Part shown: positions 55,109-63,080 of the stretch, in pieces
Layout: each line of letters opens with the position of its first letter
Position numbering within the stretch: the stretch's first letter is position 1
NCBI RefSeq assembly: GCF_014396585.1
Contig: NZ_CP060717.1
Location: forward strand, 744,001-808,000
DNA: 64,000 nucleotides
Origin: Sphingomonas rhizophila
GTDB lineage: Bacteria > Pseudomonadota > Alphaproteobacteria > Sphingomonadales > Sphingomonadaceae
Reading direction: 5' to 3'
Position numbers and translations under genes: made by a program
The notes under the pieces: model-generated
Database searches by the model: none
Told to the model about the DNA's origin: nothing
What the model saw: the letters and a program-made list of their open reading frames with translations, nothing else

Positions 55109-56169
55109 CGACGGTTGGCGGCCATCGATCGCCACTGACGGGCGGCTTCGGCCTGTTTGAAGCGAAAGCCTCGCCGAAGGAAGAACTGGCTCAGGTGGAT
55201 CGGAAGCGTACCCAGCATTCGCTCGGTCGGCTCATCGACCGCGATCTGACGGAGCGCAATCGCGGCGAGCCAGCGAAGGGTGCGGTCACCCTCCAGCTCG
55301 ACGGACAGGGGCCGCGGCAATGGAAGCCCGAGCAGGCGCTGGCCGAGCAACAGTGCAAGGCCGATACTCCGGCCGGCCCCAAGCTGCAGGGCCGATCGAT
55401 AGAAGGGCTCGATCCTGTCCGGCCCGGCCCGAAGCAGGAGCGCCGTAATGTCTGCCAGCCATTTCAACCGAAACCAGGCGCTGGATGCGCCGTGGACGGC
55501 AAGATAGGCGATCAGGTCAGGACTGGCGATGGTGTCGAGGTGAACGCCAGGCGCGATCTCGACGGACTGACGCGGCGATCGCAGGCCGATGGTCGGGATG
55601 AGCAGCGGCTGGTCGGCGAGGCGGCCGTGAAGATCGACGGGAGGACGACCGTCATCGGCCACCCATACCGATTCCTTCCGAAGCGCATGCCAGGCCAGCA
55701 ACTCGGATAGGCCGGGAGCGGAGGGTTCGGCCAGCCGGTAATCAAGCGATTCTAGAACCGTCGCGGCACCGTCGATGGATGAGGAAGCGACCAAGAGGTC
55801 GATGTCGATGGCGGATTTCAGGGCGATCTGCTCATAGGCCAACTGGCCAAGGGCCAGGCCTTTGACAAACAGGTGGTCGATGCCGGCAGCGCGCAGGGCA
55901 TTGTCGATGGCGCGGCTGGCATCCACAGCCCGGAGGACCGCCACGGCATTGTCGCGGACCGCCCGTTCCAGGGTTGCTCCGATGTCCGGGGGAGCGATCA
56001 CTCCCAGTGGGGCGAGGCCTGCGGCAAGCAGTGCTTCGACCCTGTGCCGACGAGCGATGATTAGAAGATCGTTCCACTCGTCATGTCCCAACGGCCGATG
56101 GTCGAGTGGCTGCGCGCCGATCACCGCGCGGCAGGCGGAAAGCAGCATCGCCATCGCGGGGTTGAACAT
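55090..56169 (-). CDS. NTP_transf_5-type nucleotidyltransferase of the RiPP cluster
   Basis: 359 residues from ATG 56169; the open frame runs further upstream but only as a shadow of B2. Core: IDNALRAAGIDHLFVKGLALGQLAYE and the DxD site in KSAIDIDLLVASSSIDGA, then RPPVDLHGRLAD and a helical C-terminus. This is the pattern of the uncharacterised nucleotidyltransferase family (PF14907-like) that recurs beside B2, kinase and cyclase genes in lasso-type clusters, where it has been suggested as a tailoring enzyme adding nucleotides to phosphorylated peptide. It is divergent from B2, with 96 bp between starts. Confidence 0.8.
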   Translation of the reverse strand: MFNPAMAMLLSACRAVIGAQPLDHRPLGHDEWNDLLIIARRHRVEALLAAGLAPLGVIAPPDIGATLERAVRDNAVAVLRAVDASRAIDNALRAAGIDHLFVKGLALGQLAYEQIALKSAIDIDLLVASSSIDGAATVLESLDYRLAEPSAPGLSELLAWHALRKESVWVADDGRPPVDLHGRLADQPLLIPTIGLRSPRQSVEIAPGVHLDTIASPDLIAYLAVHGASSAWFRLKWLADITALLLRAGPDRIEPFYRSALQLGAGRSIGLALLLGQRLLGLPLPRPLSVELEGDRTLRWLAAIALRQIAVDEPTERMLGTLPIHLSQFFLRRGFRFKQAEAARQWRSMAANRRYRAPS

Positions 56170-56265
56170 GGCGGCCAGCGAGAGAATCCCTATAAGACGC
56201 GAGGTGCCACAGCGTAGCGGCACAATCGGGGCGTCCCCAAGCCCTAACGAAAGGTCGCCGGGTTC

Positions 56266-56688
56266 GTGTCGTTCGCCAACCGCCTCCGCATCGCCGCATC
56301 GTGGGAAGGCAAACGCCGCACCCTCGCGTTGGAAGCGGCAATGGAGCTGTTGCGCGCTTCGGCGCTGGTCCGCTTTGCACCTTTCCGCGTGTCGATTCGT
56401 TCGTCTGCCTCTTCGCTGGGCGAGAGGATGAATCGCGATCCTACCGGAGACGTCCGTTGGGCGATCGACCTTGCAAGCCGCAATCTTCCCTGGCGGATCG
56501 TCTGCTTCCAGCGCGGTCTGGCGGCGCAGGCGATGCTGCGGCGGCGCGGTATCGATGCGCGGCTCCATTATGGCGCCGGCCTGGCCCAAGGCGACTTGGC
56601 GGCGCACGTCTGGGTCACGGTCGGCGAGCGCATCGTCATCGGCGAGGACGAAGCCGCCGATCATCGGTGCATGGCGGTGTTCCCGTGA
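56266..56688 (+). CDS. Lasso-type B2 protein (transglutaminase-like leader peptidase)
   Basis: 140 residues from GTG 56266. The catalytic Cys is at 80 in WRIVCFQRGLAAQAMLRRRGI, the His at 114 in AAHVWVTVG, and acidic residues at 127-129 (GEDE) can complete the triad. This matches the B2 proteases of lasso-peptide clusters, which cut the leader from the precursor after B1 has bound it. The stop overlaps the kinase start as GTGA. It starts 96 bp from the divergent nucleotidyltransferase. Confidence 0.85.
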   Translation: MSFANRLRIAASWEGKRRTLALEAAMELLRASALVRFAPFRVSIRSSASSLGERMNRDPTGDVRWAIDLASRNLPWRIVCFQRGLAAQAMLRRRGIDARLHYGAGLAQGDLAAHVWVTVGERIVIGEDEAADHRCMAVFP

Positions 56689-57599
56689 ACGGGCAGGATG
56701 CGCGCTATGACTATCGGCTTTTCGGGCTCCGCATTCGAAGTGACCGCCGGCTACCCGAACTGGTCACCGCGGACGAATTGGGCAAACCCGACGTCATGGT
56801 GACCAGCATGGCGGCCCGCGGCGCGGTGTCTGAACAACCGCCGACCATCGAGCAGGGGGCCGTCGTTTTCGCGGTCGAAGGCGTTGCCCGCTACGCGATC
56901 GCGGGTGGGCAATCGGTTTCGATGGAGGTGGTGGAGGGAGCGGACGCGCGCGATGTCAGGATGTACCTTCTTGGCTCTGCGCTTGGTTTCCTGATGCAGC
57001 AACGCGGTGTCCTTCCGATCCACGCCAACGCCGTGGTTATCGACGGCCGTGCGGTGTTGTTCATGGGCGGCTCGGGCGAGGGAAAATCGACTCTCGCGTC
57101 GTGGTTTCACCAGTGTGGGATGGAAGTGCTGGCAGACGATGTCGCCGCAATCTCGTTCGACGCATGCGGGCGCCCGGTCGTCCACGCCGGCCTGGCGCGC
57201 TTGCGGTTGTGGGATGACGCGCTGGAGGCAACCGGCCGGACCGCGAGCGACTATCAGCGCTCCTTCGCCGGTGACGAGCAACGTACGAAGTACGACGTCC
57301 CTTTGGAGGGCGCTTCGACCGATCGGAGTTACCCGGTCGCGGCGATCTACGAACTCCGTGCAGGGGAGATGATCGAGGTCGAGCGCCTGCGCGGGTCAGC
57401 CGCATTCGAACGGCTGGTCGCAAACATCTATCGCGGGGCATTCCTCGCAAAGACCGACCCGACTTCGCGCTATTGGATTTCCTCCACAAGACTGGTCGAA
57501 GCGGTCCCTGTCTTCGCGGCCCACCGTCCCTGGAGTCTTGATCGGTTCGACGACAGCGCGGAGGCCATCCTCGCCCACGCGCGGTCTATTACCGCTTAA
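56685..57599 (+). CDS. HPr-kinase-like peptide kinase of the RiPP cluster
   Basis: 304 residues from GTG 56685. The C-terminal HPrK fold has a His (LPIHANAVVI, 113), a P-loop GGSGEGKSTLA (128-138) and the Asp pair in LADDVAAI (151-152), then KTDPTSRYW and related strands. No HPr/PTS genes are present, so it is not a true HPr kinase. Homologues in lasso clusters (for example that of paeninodin) phosphorylate the C-terminal serine of the precursor. The precursor here ends in Ser. Coupled to B2 by overlap; its stop overlaps the stop of the convergent cyclase gene by 4 bp. Confidence 0.85.
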   Translation: MNGQDARYDYRLFGLRIRSDRRLPELVTADELGKPDVMVTSMAARGAVSEQPPTIEQGAVVFAVEGVARYAIAGGQSVSMEVVEGADARDVRMYLLGSALGFLMQQRGVLPIHANAVVIDGRAVLFMGGSGEGKSTLASWFHQCGMEVLADDVAAISFDACGRPVVHAGLARLRLWDDALEATGRTASDYQRSFAGDEQRTKYDVPLEGASTDRSYPVAAIYELRAGEMIEVERLRGSAAFERLVANIYRGAFLAKTDPTSRYWISSTRLVEAVPVFAAHRPWSLDRFDDSAEAILAHARSITA

Positions 57600-59509
57600 G
57601 GGCAGGGGTGACGGTAGTCGCCGCTTGCCATCATCGCTTCGAATTCGACGACATAGGCGGCGAGCGAAAGCGTGAGGGGGATCATTCGCCGGTATAGTGT
57701 CGTCACGCGGTTGCTTCCCCAGTCCCCGCTTGGCCAGTCGGCAATCGCCCGGCGCAGCTTCTGGAAATCGACCAACTCCCGAAGCGTGGGACTGGCCTCG
57801 AACTCATCGACCATGGCCAGAGCCTCGGCCGGGTCGAGATGCTCGTGCCAGTCCGCCGTCTGCTGGCCGCGATAGGGGTTATTCATCACCTCGCGAGGCA
57901 GCATGTCGGCCAGTACGCGCCGCATCATGGGCCGACCCACCCCGTCCTTGATCAACTGCTCGGGCGGAAGACGCAGGCTGAATTCGACGAGTTCCCGGTC
58001 GGCAGTGGGATCGCGTTCGTCGATGCCGAACACTGCCAGGCCACCGTGATGGTTCAGGCTGAAGTCCGACATCTGGATAAGGCGAAGGCGCTGCTCATGG
58101 GTCGATCCTGCAAAGAAAAAGCGATGTTCCCGCTGTTCGGCGTCGGCCCGCACCGCCTGCCATTTCGGCAACGCGAAGCTGATGGATTCGGTCGCGTCGG
58201 CTTGGCGGAAGAGCCGTTCGAATAACGACACGACGGGCGCGGGAAGGACAGACTTGAAACTGCTGAACAGGATCCCCCGCCAGCGAACGGTCGCAATCCT
58301 CCGTGCAGCCAGCGCCTGACGAAGCCACGAAAGCCAGCCGCGTACCTGCCGCCACTCGGCAAGAGATTGCAGCCCGCCATAATGGATCGACAGGTTGCCG
58401 AGCGACCCGGTCAGCATCGTTGTGACGTCGTCGGCTTTCGCCTGCGCATGAATCTGTTGCCACCAGGGTTGGTTGATGGCGTTGCGGTCCGGCTCCTGAA
58501 CGATGCGGGCGTCCCGCCGCAGCATTGCAAGCGCGCCGCCGCTTGCCCGCACAATGCGGTGGGGGATCCCGAGATGATTTGCGGTCAGCGCTGCAAGTCC
58601 GGACTCGTCGGACAGGCGATGCCTTACGCTGTCCCCGTCATAATCCGCTCGTGGTGCTGAGGTGTAGGCGACTGGCCGGTCCTCGGGCCGGCCCTTGCTT
58701 GCGAAAGCCGCGACGCTGCTGCTATCGAAACCCGAGCTGAGGTGGACGCCCAGACGACCGCCGTGGCGCCGTGACATTGCGGTTACCGCCCTGCGCATGA
58801 GGGAGCGATAACGGTCGTCGGCCTCCGCATCGGTCAATGTCAGTAACGAGGTTTCCGGCATCCAATATCGATCGACCTCCAATTGCCCGTCGCGAATACA
58901 GGCGATCTCCCCGCCGAGAAGCGTCGATATTTCCCGGAACGGCGTCCGCCGGGTGACCGCCGCGAAGCCCATCGCCTGTGTCGCAAGCCGTTCGAGGTCG
59001 AATTTCGGCTCGACCAGGCCGCTGGCCAGAATTGCACCCGGCATGGTCGCAAACACCAGCGTGTCCCCAACAAGCGCAAAGTGCATGGCGCGCCGCGACG
59101 CCGGGTCCCGCGCCAACCAGCTCGTTCCGGTCGATCGATCGTGGACTGCGAACGCGAAATCGCCGCGAATCCGCTGGAGGCAGCCTTCGGACCACTTGGC
59201 CCAACACAATAGCAGGAGATCGGAGTCCGCGAGCCGGGACTGTCCCGCTTCCAGTTCCGCAGCCAATTCGGATCGATTGTCGAGGCGGACATCTCCGACC
59301 AGCATTAGGTCGCCGATGATCACCGGTTGGCGATCGTGATCATCCTCGGGAAGTTTGATGGAAAGCGTGCGGCCGAACAGGGCCGATCCGATCCGCGCGG
59401 TAGCGCGTGGGCCGCCTCGATGACCGGGCATCGCACCCAGCATGGCGGCAATCGAATGATCGGTTGGCGTCGTCGGGCCTTGAAAAACGATACCCGCGAT
59501 CGATGTCAT
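57596..59509 (-). CDS. Lasso-type cyclase (asparagine-synthetase-like C protein)
   Basis: 637 residues. The N-terminal part has the glutaminase fold but begins MTSIAG, so the nucleophilic Cys2 of true asparagine synthetases is missing and glutamine cannot be used. The synthetase half has the PP-loop HLSSGFDSSS (258-265), TMLTGSLGNLS and GIDERDPTADRELVEFSLRLP. Lasso C proteins use ATP to adenylate an Asp or Glu side chain so that the core N-terminus can form a macrolactam; the missing Cys fits that role. Third gene of the B1-precursor-C unit, 29 bp after the precursor. Confidence 0.85.
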   Translation of the reverse strand: MTSIAGIVFQGPTTPTDHSIAAMLGAMPGHRGGPRATARIGSALFGRTLSIKLPEDDHDRQPVIIGDLMLVGDVRLDNRSELAAELEAGQSRLADSDLLLLCWAKWSEGCLQRIRGDFAFAVHDRSTGTSWLARDPASRRAMHFALVGDTLVFATMPGAILASGLVEPKFDLERLATQAMGFAAVTRRTPFREISTLLGGEIACIRDGQLEVDRYWMPETSLLTLTDAEADDRYRSLMRRAVTAMSRRHGGRLGVHLSSGFDSSSVAAFASKGRPEDRPVAYTSAPRADYDGDSVRHRLSDESGLAALTANHLGIPHRIVRASGGALAMLRRDARIVQEPDRNAINQPWWQQIHAQAKADDVTTMLTGSLGNLSIHYGGLQSLAEWRQVRGWLSWLRQALAARRIATVRWRGILFSSFKSVLPAPVVSLFERLFRQADATESISFALPKWQAVRADAEQREHRFFFAGSTHEQRLRLIQMSDFSLNHHGGLAVFGIDERDPTADRELVEFSLRLPPEQLIKDGVGRPMMRRVLADMLPREVMNNPYRGQQTADWHEHLDPAEALAMVDEFEASPTLRELVDFQKLRRAIADWPSGDWGSNRVTTLYRRMIPLTLSLAAYVVEFEAMMASGDYRHPCP

Positions 59510-59514
59510 TCAGG

Positions 59515-59535
59515 CCCTCGCGCCGCCGGCGAGGG
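59515..59535 (-). promoter_or_regulatory. Hairpin between precursor and cyclase genes
   Basis: On the minus strand a perfect 7-bp stem (CCCTCGC pairing with GCGAGGG) with a 7-base loop fills most of the 29-bp space between the precursor stop (59539) and the cyclase start (59509). There is no T tract, so it is more likely an attenuator or RNA-stability element that keeps precursor message above enzyme message than a full terminator. Confidence 0.55.
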
Positions 59536-59538
59536 AAG

Positions 59539-59646
59539 TCAGGAACGCGGAGTCTTGGCGTTGTCGGTCCCGCCGCCCTTGCCACTTTCCGCCGAGCCGG
59601 CGGCAATCCGCTTTACTTCGGGTTTCACCCACTGCTTCTTGCCCAT
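59539..59646 (-). CDS. RiPP precursor peptide, 35 residues (lasso-like)
   Basis: ATG 59646 to TGA 59539. GGAG, formed by the last codons of the B1 gene, lies 8 bases upstream, and only two bases separate the B1 stop from this ATG. Basic start MGKKQ, then W6-V-K-P9-E-V11, matching the YxxPxL leader motif bound by B1 proteins, then AAGSAES. The probable core is GKGGGTDNAKTPRS (22-35). Asp28 is the only Asp in the peptide and stands seventh from Gly22 or eighth from Ser21, distances allowed for a macrolactam ring. The usual Thr at -2 is absent (Glu20 if Gly22 is core residue 1). It ends in Ser35, a fit for the kinase. A missed base in the GGCGGCGGG tract would change the core. Confidence 0.7.
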   Translation of the reverse strand: MGKKQWVKPEVKRIAAGSAESGKGGGTDNAKTPRS

Positions 59647-59648
59647 CG

Positions 59649-59954
59649 TCAGGACTCCACTCGATTGCCGGCGGGCGCTGCCTGCCTGGTTAACGCAACC
59701 AGCCCCATGTCGACGAACTGGTCAAGCAAGGATTTCAATTCGGCGGCACATCGTTCCGGATCGACCTCATATTGCTCGGCTAGCCTGGCGCGGAGCTGCG
59801 AGGCGGACTGCGGCTGTTCCAGCATTTTCCAGACATCGGTCGCGACGCTGTTGAACCCGAAACACATGCCGTCATCGACATTCAATGCGACCAGTTCATC
59901 GCCGATGTCGGCTTCCAGTATGTCGCCCCGACGTTGGTATATTGTCCCTTCCAT
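59649..59954 (-). CDS. PqqD-like RiPP leader-binding protein (B1)
   Basis: 101 residues from ATG 59954, with AGGA 9 bases upstream. Fold and motifs match PqqD/lasso B1: GDILEADIGDELVALNVDDGMCFGFNSVATDVWKMLE, then LRARLAEQYEVDPERCAAELKSLLDQFVDMGLV. It binds the precursor leader and brings it to the B2 protease and C cyclase. First gene of the minus-strand unit; its stop is 2 bases before the precursor start. It is divergent from the EpsG-like gene, with 108 bp between starts. Confidence 0.9.
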   Translation of the reverse strand: MEGTIYQRRGDILEADIGDELVALNVDDGMCFGFNSVATDVWKMLEQPQSASQLRARLAEQYEVDPERCAAELKSLLDQFVDMGLVALTRQAAPAGNRVES

Positions 59955-60062
59955 CGGGCACGTCCTGCCATAGTTTCGATCAGTGCGCCAATGGCCGCGT
60001 CGGTGGACAGTCGATAGCCTCGATGACATATCGGCGCCGGCCAGCCGAAAGCGGGGACTGCG

Positions 60063-61118
60063 TTGATTCCTTACTGGACCCTGTTTGCGCTGTTCGCGGT
60101 AGGCGCGATCCGCCAGGCCCCGATGGAGCTGCAGTTTCGCCGGCCCGGGCTCGGTTTGAAGCTGGCGCTGCTCGCGGTCGCGCTGCTGATCGGGTTGCGG
60201 TACCGCGTCGGCGGCGACTGGCGCTCCTACGTGGACTTTCTCACCAAGGTGGAATTCCGGCCACTAGGGGACGTCGTCGCCCTGAGTGACCCCGGTTACT
60301 CGGTAATCAATTGGCTGGTGGCCTCCGCAGGCCTGGAAATCTGGGCCGTCAACCTTCTCTGCGGACTAATCTTTGTCTGGGGGATGTGGCGGCTGGTTCG
60401 GTTGCAGCCGGAACCGTGGCTGTGCGTCCTGGTTGCGGTTCCATACATCATCATTGTCGTCGCCATGGGCTACACGCGCCAGGCCGTCGCGCTAGGCCTG
60501 CTGATGGCCGCGCTCGCGTCATTCCAGCAAAAGCGGATCGGCCAGTTCGCGCTGCTCGTCGTGATCGCGGTAACCTTCCACCGCTCGGCGATTGTCGTGT
60601 TGCCGATCGGCCTGTTGTCGATCACCCGCAACCGCATCCTGATCGGTGTCATGCTGCTCGCGCTTGCAGCGTCCCTGTACAGCGTGTTCGTCGCGTCGGA
60701 AGTGGACCGGCTCGTCCGCAATTACGTCACCAATCCATACGCCTCGCAGGGTGCCGCCATCCGCGTCGGAATGAGCCTTCCGCCAGCGCTCTTGTTTCTC
60801 GTTTTCAGGGACCGCTTCGGTTTCGACCGCGACGCGCGCAAGCTGTGGACCAACCTCGCGATCACGTCGATCCTGACGGCGTTCGTACTCGCATTGACCT
60901 CTGCGTCGACGGCCGTTGATCGGCTTGCCCTCTACCTGCTGCCCTTGCAGATGGTGATGCTGTGCCGATTGCCACTCGCCTTCGCGAAGGGTGATCGGGA
61001 CGCGCAACTCATTCGGGCCGGCGTCGTGATCTATCTGGCCTCGGTGCAGTTCGTGTGGCTCAACTACGCGGCTTACGCCCATTATTGGGTGCCGTACCAA
61101 TTCTATCCGTTGTTCTAG
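60063..61118 (+). CDS. EpsG-family polysaccharide polymerase-like membrane protein
   Basis: 351 residues with about ten hydrophobic segments. GLRYRVGGDWRSYVDFL and MGYTRQAVALGLLMAALASF followed by FHRSAIVVLPIGLL are EpsG family signatures. It is thought to polymerise exopolysaccharide repeat units in the inner membrane. The TTG start has GGGGA upstream. Its stop overlaps that of the convergent asparagine synthetase by 4 bp. Confidence 0.88.
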   Translation: MIPYWTLFALFAVGAIRQAPMELQFRRPGLGLKLALLAVALLIGLRYRVGGDWRSYVDFLTKVEFRPLGDVVALSDPGYSVINWLVASAGLEIWAVNLLCGLIFVWGMWRLVRLQPEPWLCVLVAVPYIIIVVAMGYTRQAVALGLLMAALASFQQKRIGQFALLVVIAVTFHRSAIVVLPIGLLSITRNRILIGVMLLALAASLYSVFVASEVDRLVRNYVTNPYASQGAAIRVGMSLPPALLFLVFRDRFGFDRDARKLWTNLAITSILTAFVLALTSASTAVDRLALYLLPLQMVMLCRLPLAFAKGDRDAQLIRAGVVIYLASVQFVWLNYAAYAHYWVPYQFYPLF

Positions 61119-63074
61119 CGCGCCTGCTCGCCGAGCCACCCCTGGAACATCAATACAGACCATAATGCGGGTGTGAGGTCGCGGCGCCCTGACTGGTGCA
61201 AGGCCCAGGCCCGGGCCACTCGCTTTTCATCGAAATGCCCTGAGCGCCGAAGTGAGTCCGGGCTGATCAAATCCTCGGCCCAGGGCTTGAGCGGTCCGCG
61301 CAGCCATTGACCGACCGGAATCGCAAAACCCGCTTTCGGCCGGTCGAACAGTTCTGACGGCAAATGCCGGGCGACCAGTTTGCGGAGAAGCGACTTGCCT
61401 TCGCCGCCGCGGATTTTCATGGCGAGGGGCAGGCGGGCAGCGAAGGCCGACACGCGGTGGTCGAGGAAGGGTACGCGCGTTTCCAGGCTGACGGCCATCG
61501 CCGCTCGGTCGACCTTGCACAAGATGTCGTCCGGCAAATAACTCAGCGCGTCGGTCGCCATGAGCTGCTGTTCGACACTGACGTGCGGGGGCAGGGGATC
61601 TGCCCGAACGAGCTGTCGCAATTTGCAGCGGGATTGCCGATTCCCGACCATTGATCGAGGAAGCCCGCCATCAGGCCGTCCAGGTCACGGGCACCTGCCA
61701 ATGATGCGAACATGCCTTGTACGCGACTGCCGAGGTGCGGCGCGCGTTCGCTTCGCGAGGCAAGGTCGATGAGGCCCTGCCAAGCCGTCGACGGGATGGT
61801 TGCGGCGACGCTTCCCACTGCCGTCCGAACAGGAGCGGGCAGGCGGCGCGCGTATCGCCAAAGCCTGGCGACAGTCAGGTAGCGGTTGTAGCCCCCGAAC
61901 AATTCGTCGCCGCCATCTCCCGAGAGGGCGACCTTGACGTGTTGCCGGGCGAGCTTGCTGACGAGGAACGTCGGGATTTGCGAGGAGTCGGCAAAGGGTT
62001 CGTCATAGATGGTCGGCAGGTCGGGTATGACCGCAAGCGCTTCATCCGCATCGACATAATGCTCGGTGTGTTCGGTGCCCAGATGGGCGGCCACCCGCCG
62101 CGCGAAGTCGGCCTCGTCGAAACCGGCTTCGGCGAAACCAAGCGTGAAGCTTCGCACCCGGCCCGGCGCGATTGCCTGGTAGAGCGCGGTCACGGTCGAG
62201 GAGTCGATGCCGCCGGACAGGAAAGAACCGACCGACACGTCCGCCACCGATTGGCCGCCGATCGATTGCCGGAGCACGGCGTCGAGACCTTCCAGCGCCT
62301 CCGCCTCGTCCTCGATCGGATCGCGAAGTCCTTCGACGATCTGGTCGCGATAGGACCAGTAACGCTTCACCGTCACGCCTGGACCTGGCGCGGTTTCGGT
62401 CGGAGCGGCGTGGCAAGGGTGCTCGTTGGCGCGGCGGGTGGCTGTAAGGACGTGCCCGGGGGCAGTTTGAAAATGCCCTCGTGGATCGACATGGGCGCCG
62501 GAATGTAGCCGCGGGCGCAAAGCGCGTGGATCGCCGGACGATTCAGCGAATTGTCGAAACCTGCGTGGACGCGAACGGCCTTCAATTCCGATGCGAAGAC
62601 AAAATCCGTCCCGACCCAGCCGTAATAGAGGGGCTTCTCGCCAAAGCGGTCGCGGACGAGCCTGACCGTGCGCTCGCGCGCGTCCCACAGGGCAAAGGCG
62701 AACATCCCGATCAGCTTGTCGAGCGTCCCTTCGATCCCCCACCGCGCAATCGCCTCGACCAGTGTTTCGGTATCGCTGTGGCCACGCCATTCGATCCCGC
62801 CTGACCGGTCGAGCTCGGCTCGGACAGCCCCATGATTGTAGATCTCGCCGTTGTAGCAGAGCGTGAAACGCCCGTCGGCGCTCACCATCGGCTGGTGTCC
62901 TGCGGCCGACAGGTCGACAATCGCCAGTCGGCGGTGGACGAAAGCCACCGGATTTTCGCTGTCCGCCCAGATGCCGTGATCGCCCGGACCGCGATGGGCA
63001 ATGCTGATACCCATTCGCCGTAATAATGCGGTGTCGCGGCTCGACGGCCCGATGATGCCTGCGATGCCGCACAT
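61115..63074 (-). CDS. Glutamine-dependent asparagine synthetase/amidotransferase, frame interrupted twice
   Basis: About 653 residues after two repairs: one G at 62455-62457 (KLPPG|HVLTATRR) and one base between about 61570 and 61650 (before LRQLVRADPLPPHVS). It begins MCGIAGIIG, so the glutaminase Cys2 is present, with RLAIVDLSAAGHQPM and YNGEIYNH. The synthetase half has FLSGGIDSSTVTAL, ALSGDGGDELFGGYNRY and YLPDDILCKVDRAAMAVSLETRVPFLDHRV. In polysaccharide loci such enzymes are believed to amidate a sugar or lipid intermediate. It differs from the cyclase at 57596 by keeping Cys2. The ABC transporter gene ends 6 bp upstream of it. Confidence 0.88.
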
Positions 63075-63080
63075 GACCGG

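Noticed and set aside
55003-55710. 235-codon plus-strand frame after the Wzy-like gene
   Set aside because: It overlaps the end of the polymerase gene and is antisense to the nucleotidyltransferase, with no recognisable domain.
59539-59600. Alternative precursor core in another frame (RQRQDSAFLTSLAGGARA, ending next to the cyclase start)
   Set aside because: It requires an extra base in the GGCGGCGGG tract and would run through the hairpin. The called frame ends in Ser, which suits the kinase, and needs no correction. It should be kept in mind because missing bases are common here.
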